Shown: in pieces, positions 6,412 to 11,933 of the stretch | How the letters are laid out: every line of letters begins with the position of its first letter | How positions within the stretch are numbered: position 1 is the first letter of the stretch | Assembly: GCA_002310155.1 (NCBI GenBank) | Contig: DBYF01000077.1 | Span: 60,630-72,562, forward strand | DNA: 11,933 nt | From: Mageeibacillus sp. UBA1193 | GTDB taxonomy: Bacteria > Bacillota > Clostridia > Saccharofermentanales > Saccharofermentanaceae | Direction: 5' to 3' | Position numbers and translations under genes: made by a program | The notes under the pieces: model-generated | Database searches by the model: none | What the model was told of the DNA's origin: nothing | Seen by the model: only the letters and a program-made list of their open reading frames with translations

Positions 6412-7608
6412 TTAGGAGAAGATACGGCGCACGGTGATGATGCGCTTGACCAGATCCGAGTCCGCGTTGAACTTACAGAGCTTGATCGATGTTCCTGTCG
6501 AAGCACGCATCAGGAGAACACCGGTATCGGTGCAGATCGCCGCTTCATAGGGCACTTTGCTCGTCGGATTATATGGATCCGCGAGGAATACGATATCTCC
6601 CGGGATGATACTCTCCGGCAGAAGCTCTCCTGTTACGGCATCATATTCGAGGGTGACCTCTTCTCCGCAGTTGATCTGATCCTTCAGTTCACGGGGGATC
6701 GGGATACCGTTAACGCAAGCAGATACATATGTAAGACCCTGGATCGAGATGCCTCTCTTCGTCAGACCACCTTCAAGATATGTCGCGTTGACCATCGTGA
6801 GCGCGGAAGAAACAAAGTATCTTACGCCGACAACATCCGTATTCTCATTGACACCGAGTTCGATAACACCACTGCTGCTGATCCATCCGCTCTCACCATT
6901 CGGGAGCTGGACCTGATATACGCCGTCACGTTTAACATCCGCGTAGAGGACCGTATTCATGGTGACCTCACAGATCAGAGTACCGTTACTCGCGTGAGAC
7001 ATTACACGCTTGGAAATATCCGCGACAACGATCTTGAACAGATGCAGATCGGGTTCGCAGGAAGACATATCCGTATTCAGCTCGTCTCCTTTGACATAAC
7101 CGACGATATTATCCATGGTGCGGATCAGGACATATCCATTCCTGCAATCATCACTTAAGAAGTGTACAGGTTCATTCATGAGTACCTGCGTGATCCTTCG
7201 GCTCGTGATATCGTCATTCGCCATGACGGAAGAAGCACTGACCTTGACCACACGGTACGTGTCGTCATATACGAGCTCCGGATCCTTCTCGACGAACAGC
7301 GCGATATCCGTGTTCTTAAAGAATCCCGGCAGCACCCTCGGAAGCACGAGGAATACGAAGAGCATGATGACTATAAAGACGGACACAGCCAGTGCCAGTC
7401 GCGGCCAGCGCTTGCTCGAATCCTCCGCTACAGAAGAGTCGGCCTTATCGAGAGACCAGACATTCGCCAGATCCTCGGCCTTACCGTAATCACCCTCCGG
7501 CTCCAGAAATATCTTGGACCCGGAGATCCCGTCGTCCTTTTTCTTTCTCTTAAACGCAGAGGAAAGCTTCAGTTTTACCTGTTTGAAAAAACGTGATTCC
7601 TGTTTCAT
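6412..7608 (-). CDS. membrane-anchored SH3 / NlpC-P60-like protein, probable pseudoenzyme
   Basis: The 398 residues begin with a basic, soluble segment (1-70), then one membrane helix (about 71-93), so the rest should lie outside the cell. Two bacterial SH3-like modules follow (about 119-176 and 192-250; the second ends in the typical GxSGWISSSGVI pattern). The last part (about 260-398) has the layout of an NlpC/P60 cell-wall peptidase: YLEGG (277-281), then GIPIPRELKDQ (301-311) and PGDIVFL (336-342). However, the usual DCSG nucleophile motif reads SIQG (288-291), with Ile289 where Cys is expected. The usual H-x-G-I-Y reads YEAAI (354-358), so the catalytic His seems lost too. It is therefore likely a non-catalytic wall-binding or scaffold protein. 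Its ATG overlaps the acpS stop by 4 bases (ATGA). It ends 4 bases from the convergent RT gene. Confidence 0.75.
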   Translation of the reverse strand: MKQESRFFKQVKLKLSSAFKRKKKDDGISGSKIFLEPEGDYGKAEDLANVWSLDKADSSVAEDSSKRWPRLALAVSVFIVIMLFVFLVLPRVLPGFFKNTDIALFVEKDPELVYDDTYRVVKVSASSVMANDDITSRRITQVLMNEPVHFLSDDCRNGYVLIRTMDNIVGYVKGDELNTDMSSCEPDLHLFKIVVADISKRVMSHASNGTLICEVTMNTVLYADVKRDGVYQVQLPNGESGWISSSGVIELGVNENTDVVGVRYFVSSALTMVNATYLEGGLTKRGISIQGLTYVSACVNGIPIPRELKDQINCGEEVTLEYDAVTGELLPESIIPGDIVFLADPYNPTSKVPYEAAICTDTGVLLMRASTGTSIKLCKFNADSDLVKRIITVRRIFS

Positions 7609-8006
7609 GACTTACCTTCCGCGTCCTTCCATTCGATACAGCAGAAAGCAACAGCCATACCTTCATCGTGAGAGATCGAGAGACTGATGGACGTTCCACC
7701 GCCATTCTCATATACCTCCAGCGCAGAACCGGACAGTACAACGTACGGTGCGCCGTTTTCCTTCTTCAGGATCTTCATGTCGGTCATGGAAACACCCTTG
7801 CCGCCGATGCCGGTGCCCAGTGCTTTTGAAACAGCCTCTTTCGCGGCAAAACGGCCAGCCAGGAACTCGATCTTACGAACATCATTGGAAGGTACGATCG
7901 CACGCTCCTCCTCAGAACAGACACGTTTCCAGAAAGCATCTCCGCTTCTTGCCACTGCGGCCTCGATACGTGCGATCGAGACGATGTCCACGCCATTGGT
8001 GATCAT
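7605..8006 (-). CDS. acpS: holo-[acyl-carrier-protein] synthase AcpS
   Basis: The enzyme transfers 4'-phosphopantetheine from coenzyme A to the serine of acyl carrier protein, activating it for fatty acid synthesis in the cytoplasm. The 133 residues match the usual AcpS length. The Mg-binding D7 is in GVDIV (5-9), and the hallmark RFAAKEAVSKALG (52-64) holds the second metal ligand E57. SLSISHDEGMAVA (108-120) closes the fold. Its ATG (8004-8006) overlaps the stop of the loader gene, and its stop overlaps the next start, each as ATGA. A GGAGGGAT upstream inside the loader gene can serve as ribosome site. Translation of the three genes is thus probably coupled. Confidence 0.96.
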   Translation of the reverse strand: MITNGVDIVSIARIEAAVARSGDAFWKRVCSEEERAIVPSNDVRKIEFLAGRFAAKEAVSKALGTGIGGKGVSMTDMKILKKENGAPYVVLSGSALEVYENGGGTSISLSISHDEGMAVAFCCIEWKDAEGKS

Positions 8007-8965
8007 GTGCGCGATCCCTCCATGGAGAAGTGGAAGCGCGCGAAGTTTCTGTCGATACGGTCGAAGAACCTTCCGCCGTAGCGCTCCTTGAGGGATTCCA
8101 TATCAAAATTCGTCGTGATGATCGTGGTCTTCCCGGCCAGACTTCTCTTATCGAGAAGGTTCAGAAGATCCGCCTCCGTATTCGCGGTACGCGGTTCCAC
8201 ACCGAGATCGTCCAGCACCAGAAGGTCGGCCTCAGTAAGATAATCCACCTTCTGCTCGACCGCTCTTTCCTTATCCACCGGAGTATAGAATGCCTGGATC
8301 ATCTTCCTGTGTTCCATCATCAGCTCCTGCGCTTCCGCCATCCGGATCACGAAAGAAGAACGGCCCTTCTGGGCATACTTTCTCGCGATCGCCACGGCGG
8401 TAAATGTCTTACCCTTGCCGGAACGTCCGTAAAAAACAGCATTCGGGATCCTCTCCTTTTCGGTCAGGAGTTTCAATTTCGTATAGGTCTCCAGCATTCT
8501 CGGGTCGCTCGAAAAGAACTCGTCCGAGCCTTTTTCAAATGAGTATGCCGGGTATTTCTCAACGCCGGAACGGCTGAGCATGACGGGCGCGATCAGGCTT
8601 CGGATGCACTCGCAGAGGATTACCTTTTCCGATCCGTCTTTTCCTGTCTCATGGATATATCCTGTATCACCGCACTTACTGCAGTATGGTTTCGCTTCAA
8701 ATTCATCCGTGGAGATCCCGCAGGATGCCAGGATGTTTTCCTTCTTCCGGTTTAAGATCCTGAGTTCTCTTTCCAGATCTTCACTGCTCTTCCCATCCAG
8801 AGAATTCAGAAGAAGCTGTTCCGTCGTATCCTCGATCTCTTTCTCGATCTTCGCGAGCTCAGGATACTGCTGACGGATCTGCTCATTTCTCTGTTCCTGA
8901 AGGATCTCGCTTCGGATCCGGCGGTTTTCCAGAATGCTTCTTACATCCTCATATACACTGTCCAT
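8003..8965 (-). CDS. DnaC/DnaI-type replicative helicase loader (AAA+ ATPase)
   Basis: This protein is expected to load the replicative helicase onto DNA together with the DnaD-like protein encoded upstream. The 320 residues start with a helical N-terminal region (1-90) that would contact the helicase. A zinc-ribbon-like cluster follows with C95, C98, C118 and C120 (CSKCGDTGY ... CEC). The AAA+ core has Walker A GRSGKGKT (180-187), Walker B LLVLDD (248-253), a sensor-1 segment TIITTNF (281-287) and an arginine-finger region GGRFFDRI (297-304). This architecture is standard for Gram-positive DnaI/DnaC relatives. It starts 10 bases after dnaD ends, so the two are an operon. Confidence 0.93.
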   Translation of the reverse strand: MDSVYEDVRSILENRRIRSEILQEQRNEQIRQQYPELAKIEKEIEDTTEQLLLNSLDGKSSEDLERELRILNRKKENILASCGISTDEFEAKPYCSKCGDTGYIHETGKDGSEKVILCECIRSLIAPVMLSRSGVEKYPAYSFEKGSDEFFSSDPRMLETYTKLKLLTEKERIPNAVFYGRSGKGKTFTAVAIARKYAQKGRSSFVIRMAEAQELMMEHRKMIQAFYTPVDKERAVEQKVDYLTEADLLVLDDLGVEPRTANTEADLLNLLDKRSLAGKTTIITTNFDMESLKERYGGRFFDRIDRNFARFHFSMEGSRT

Positions 8966-8975
8966 TGGCGTCTCC

Positions 8976-10265
8976 TTACTCGTCCTTCAGAAGGGCATCG
9001 AGGACATCCATCGATTCCCTTTCTCTACTGTCCAGATGCTCCCTGGTATATTCATTCTCCATATAGGTGACATCCGGGGATGCCCCTGCCGGAGATGCGT
9101 ACTTTCTTTCCTGATACGCTTCCTTGTTCTTTCTCTTCTGCTCCGCTTCGAACTGCTTCGCCTTCGTCACCGAAGCGACACCATTTTCCTTCCAGAGCTG
9201 GAGGCGCTCGTCAACGGCAGACAGTGTGATCGTGCCCATGAACTTATGAAGTGTCTCATAGGCAAAACGTACGATCGGTTCTTCCCAGCAGTCCGTATTC
9301 GCCCACTTCTCGATGATCTTCAGATCCGGACCGTCCAGTCTCTTTCTGAAAAGTTCACCGCAGAAAGTAGTCATCGCCTGCGTTCTGTCCGCTGCCTGCT
9401 TCTTCAGTTCATAGTTCTTCGCTTCGTCCACAGTATGGATGTTATGTGAGAACCATTCCTGAAGGATCTCATCCATCTGCTTCATCGAGACTTTCTCGAT
9501 ATCCTTGTCCTTACGAAGATATGTATACAGGAACGCCGGGACATCGGGCTCCATTTTATAGGTCAGCATCCATGTGCGGATATATTCCAGATCGACATCG
9601 TCGAGTGCTTTTCGACGCTTCTTACCGAGCGAATCCCTGCACTCTTCGACCTTCCTGTCCTCTCCAAGCACCTTCTCGAGGTCCTTTTCCGAGTGGACTC
9701 CGCGGTTACACCATTTCTCACGAAGCTCCTCTGCGGGACGTGTATTCTTCCCGAAGAGTTTTCTTCTTTCCTGAAGATTGGTAAACAGCGCATAGATCAC
9801 GTTCTGATCGAGCTTAAAGACCGAGCTGCTCTCATCGATAAAACGGTACCAGATATAGCCCATGTGCCCAGCAAAGAATGTATCCGCGATACTTGCCGAC
9901 AGACGGGTCGTCGCCGGATCTCTGTGCTGAGGCGGCATCTCCAGACCGCTGTTCTCTTTGGAATCGATATAACGGTCGACTTCTCTGGCTTTGATATCTA
10001 CTAGGAGGAGAGTTCCGTCCTCAGACTGTTCCAGCAGTCCTGCGGAAGTCAGATAGAAAAGCTGTTCTTCCACTTCTGCCTGAGTGAAACCGAGTTTCTT
10101 CGAGATCGTTTTGACGTCCATCTTCCCGAAGGATCCGCGGTTCATCAGAAGCATCAGATAGATGCGGATCGAGGATGCAGTCAGCGACGACATATACTGC
10201 GTTATGAACAGATCCGGCACCAGTGTGTCGGAAAGCAGGAGCTTCTCTCTATCGTCCGCTGTCAT
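8976..10265 (-). CDS. DnaD-like replication initiation protein (two DnaD C-domains)
   Basis: This is a probable DNA-remodelling primosome protein that helps load the helicase during replication initiation or restart. From the ATG at 10265 it has 429 residues: a winged-helix-like N-terminal part (about 16-93), a charged linker, and two copies of the DnaD/DnaB_2 domain (about 217-286 and 304-374). The copies align by eye, with DLEYIRTWM matching DLKIIEKWA and helices ending in EILQEWFSHNI and ERLQLWKENGV. A basic stretch and the acidic tail YTREHLDSRERES follow. An ATG 33 bases further upstream (10298) is less likely: it overlaps the TATAAT box, whereas GGAGG (10272-10276) sits 6 bases before the ATG at 10265. 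Confidence 0.9.
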   Translation of the reverse strand: MTADDREKLLLSDTLVPDLFITQYMSSLTASSIRIYLMLLMNRGSFGKMDVKTISKKLGFTQAEVEEQLFYLTSAGLLEQSEDGTLLLVDIKAREVDRYIDSKENSGLEMPPQHRDPATTRLSASIADTFFAGHMGYIWYRFIDESSSVFKLDQNVIYALFTNLQERRKLFGKNTRPAEELREKWCNRGVHSEKDLEKVLGEDRKVEECRDSLGKKRRKALDDVDLEYIRTWMLTYKMEPDVPAFLYTYLRKDKDIEKVSMKQMDEILQEWFSHNIHTVDEAKNYELKKQAADRTQAMTTFCGELFRKRLDGPDLKIIEKWANTDCWEEPIVRFAYETLHKFMGTITLSAVDERLQLWKENGVASVTKAKQFEAEQKRKNKEAYQERKYASPAGASPDVTYMENEYTREHLDSRERESMDVLDALLKDE

Positions 10266-10271
10266 GACTGA

Positions 10272-10302
10272 CCTCCAAGGAAAAATAAGTGGTTCCATTA
10301 TA
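10272..10302 (-). promoter_or_regulatory. -10 box and ribosome binding site of the dnaD-dnaC-acpS operon
   Basis: Read on the minus strand, a TATAAT occupies 10302-10297, 31 bases before the ATG at 10265. GGAGG is at 10276-10272, 6 bases before that ATG. As at the other promoters here, no clear -35 is seen. It lies just after the terminator of the oxidoreductase gene, so the two transcripts are separate. Confidence 0.6.
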
Positions 10303-10326
10303 GCACCTTTTCCCCTCCGAAAGAAG

Positions 10327-10363
10327 TGAAAAGGAGCGGTCCCCTTTCGGAAACCGCTCCTTT
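10327..10363 (-). terminator. Rho-independent terminator of the pyruvate oxidoreductase gene
   Basis: On the minus strand AAAGGAGCGGT (10363-10353) pairs perfectly over 11 bases with ACCGCTCCTTT (10340-10330) around a 12-base loop. The downstream arm runs into TTTT and a further T/C-rich stretch. It begins 25 bases after the oxidoreductase stop. The plus-strand reading has only three T residues after the arm. Confidence 0.85.
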
Positions 10364-10388
10364 GATAAGACTGTAATCAAGCCCGAGA

Positions 10389-11933
10389 TTAAGCCTCGTT
10401 AGCCTTCTTTACATAAGTACCGTAACGCTCGATCGCATCCTGGTGTGTCTTCTCGAACATACCGTCAACGACGTCTTCCGGATACTTCTTGTAGAGGGAG
10501 TTGTAACGAACTTCGCTCTTGAGGAAGGAGATGAAATCACCTGTCGGCTCCTTGGAGTCGAGAGTGAATGCATTCTTGCCTTCGCCAGCGAGTGTCGGGT
10601 TGAATCTGAACAGATGCCAGTAACCGCACTCAACAGCCTGCTTCTCTTTGATCTGAGCAACCTTAAGGCCACCCTTGATACCGTGGTTGATACACGGAGC
10701 GTAGCAGATTACGATGGACGGACCATGGTAAGCCTCAGCCTCTGTGAAAGCCTTGATCAGCTGGTTCTTATCAGCACCCATGGATACCTGAGCAACGTAT
10801 ACATAACCGTAGCTCATAGCCATCATGCCGAGGTCCTTCTTCTTGATTGCCTTACCACCAGCAGCGAACTGAGCAACAGCAGCTTGCGGTGTAGACTTGG
10901 AAGCCTGTCCACCAGTGTTGGAGTAAACCTCAGTATCGAGAACGAGAACGTTAACATCCTCACCGGAAGCGAGAACGTGATCAAGTCCGCCGTAACCGAT
11001 ATCGTAAGCCCATCCGTCACCACCGATGATCCACTGGGATCTCTTCATGAAGAAGTCTTCATACTCGAGAGCCTTCTTAGCGGAATCGGAACCTTCAGCC
11101 TTGAGAGCCTCAGCGAGCTTCTCAGCATTCTCACGAGCCTTGTCGCCGGAGTTGAATCCGTCGATCCAAGCAGAAGCTGCAGCCTTGAGGTCTTCAGAAG
11201 CAGTAGCAGCTACTGTCTCCTCAACGAGGGACTTAGCTCTGTTTCTCAGCTGCTTGTAACCGAGGAACATACCGAGACCGTGCTCAGCGTTGTCCTCGAA
11301 GAGGGAGTTACCCCAAGCAGGACCGAAGCCTCTGTAGTTTGTTGTGTACGGCATAGACGGTGCAGAACCACCCCAGATAGAGGAGCAGCCTGTAGCATTG
11401 GAGATCTGCATTCTGTCACCGAAGAGCTGTGTAAGGAGCTTAACGTAAGGTGTCTCACCACAACCAGCGCATGCACCGGAGAACTCGAGGAGCGGCTGCT
11501 CGAACTGAGAACCCTTGATGCTTGCCTTGTTCATCGGATTTTCCTTATGAGACAGAGCAACGCAGTAATCCCAGTTGTCTGCTTCCTTGAGGTTATCCTT
11601 GAGCGGAACCATCGTGATAGCCTTTTCCTTAGCGATACAGGACTCTACGCAGATACCGCAGGAGAGGCAGTCCATAGCGGAAACCTGAATGCGGAACTTG
11701 TACTGCTCGTAACCCTTCATGCCATCCTTTGTCTCGAACGGAGCCTTAGCAGCCTCTTCCTCTGTGAGGAGGAACGGACGGATTGCAGCGTGCGGGCAGA
11801 CGATGGAGCACTGGTTACACTGGATACACTTGGAAGCGTCCCAAACCGGAATATCAACAGCAGTACCGCGCTTCTCGTAAGCAGCTGTACCCTGCGGGAA
11901 AGTACCGTCTTCCATACCTACGAATGTAGATAC
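10389..11933 (-). CDS. nifJ: pyruvate:ferredoxin (flavodoxin) oxidoreductase, C-terminal part
   Basis: The visible 514 residues are the C-terminal part of the large single-chain enzyme (about 1,170-1,200 residues) that oxidatively decarboxylates pyruvate to acetyl-CoA and reduces ferredoxin in anaerobes. They contain a two-[4Fe-4S] ferredoxin domain (CIQCNQCSIVCPHAAI and CLSCGICVESC). The thiamine pyrophosphate domain follows, with CAGCGETPY, NATGCSSIWGGS, GDGWAYDIGYGG and DTEVYSNTGGQASKSTPQ. The frame runs on past the window edge (codons for VSTFVG before the ATG at 11915), so that ATG is internal and the gene is 5'-partial. Codon choice leans to GGT, GCT and GTT, as expected for a highly expressed gene and unlike the GCC/GCG-rich neighbours. 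Confidence 0.97.
   Translation of the reverse strand, partial: VSTFVGMEDGTFPQGTAAYEKRGTAVDIPVWDASKCIQCNQCSIVCPHAAIRPFLLTEEEAAKAPFETKDGMKGYEQYKFRIQVSAMDCLSCGICVESCIAKEKAITMVPLKDNLKEADNWDYCVALSHKENPMNKASIKGSQFEQPLLEFSGACAGCGETPYVKLLTQLFGDRMQISNATGCSSIWGGSAPSMPYTTNYRGFGPAWGNSLFEDNAEHGLGMFLGYKQLRNRAKSLVEETVAATASEDLKAAASAWIDGFNSGDKARENAEKLAEALKAEGSDSAKKALEYEDFFMKRSQWIIGGDGWAYDIGYGGLDHVLASGEDVNVLVLDTEVYSNTGGQASKSTPQAAVAQFAAGGKAIKKKDLGMMAMSYGYVYVAQVSMGADKNQLIKAFTEAEAYHGPSIVICYAPCINHGIKGGLKVAQIKEKQAVECGYWHLFRFNPTLAGEGKNAFTLDSKEPTGDFISFLKSEVRYNSLYKKYPEDVVDGMFEKTHQDAIERYGTYVKKANEA

Noticed and set aside
6388..7158. 256-codon plus-strand frame opposite the SH3/NlpC-like gene
   Set aside because: It overlaps the RT end and is antisense to a gene with clear domains; its sequence is low-complexity Arg/Asp/Ile-rich, typical of a shadow frame.
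10389..11915. Complete 508-residue oxidoreductase starting at 11915
   Set aside because: The frame continues without a stop to the window edge and the family is more than twice this length, so the gene is cut by the window.

Overview
The window looks like chromosomal DNA of an anaerobic, low-to-mid GC Gram-positive bacterium of the class Clostridia, possibly Oscillospiraceae or Lachnospiraceae-like. This is inferred from a pyruvate:ferredoxin oxidoreductase, a DnaD-type initiation protein paired with a DnaC/DnaI-type loader, a TrkA/TrkH potassium system and strong AAAGGAGG-type ribosome binding sites. No rRNA, tRNA, CRISPR array, transposase or integrase was seen.

Plus-strand half. Positions 1-223 hold the tail of a possible terminator and two tandem imperfect inverted repeats. 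A gene encoding a GNAT acetyltransferase fused to an aldo/keto reductase follows (224-1597). Next comes a potassium-uptake operon: trkA (1643-3034), trkH (3050-4513) and a 155-residue protein of unknown function (4526-4993). After a 196-base non-coding stretch rich in inverted repeats comes a stand-alone reverse transcriptase (best start 5190, end 6407).

Minus-strand half, reading from the right. The window enters inside a pyruvate:ferredoxin oxidoreductase gene (10389-11933, 5' end cut off), which ends at a clear hairpin terminator (10327-10363). A new promoter then starts a four-gene operon: dnaD-like (8976-10265), dnaC/dnaI-like (8003-8965), acpS (7605-8006) and a membrane-anchored SH3/NlpC-P60-like protein (6412-7608). 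The last three are joined by two ATGA start/stop overlaps. This operon ends 4 bases from the end of the reverse transcriptase gene, tail to tail.

The most interesting part is 4996-6407. Immediately downstream of a TACAAT -10-like box, a 12-base purine arm (5008-5019) is perfectly complementary to a pyrimidine arm at 5147-5158, and pairing extends to about 21 pairs with G-U wobbles. The arms enclose several smaller hairpins and end about 30 bases before the reverse transcriptase start. This resembles the organisation of retrons and some defence reverse transcriptases, where a structured non-coding RNA is made just upstream of its enzyme. The protein lacks the retron signature motifs and there is no room for a group II intron 3' end. 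A stand-alone RNA-plus-RT system is therefore a reasonable hypothesis, but it is inferred from hand-drawn pairing and gene order only. Other points of note are the GNAT-AKR fusion, an NlpC/P60 domain whose catalytic Cys and His appear replaced, and the tandem inverted repeats at the left edge.
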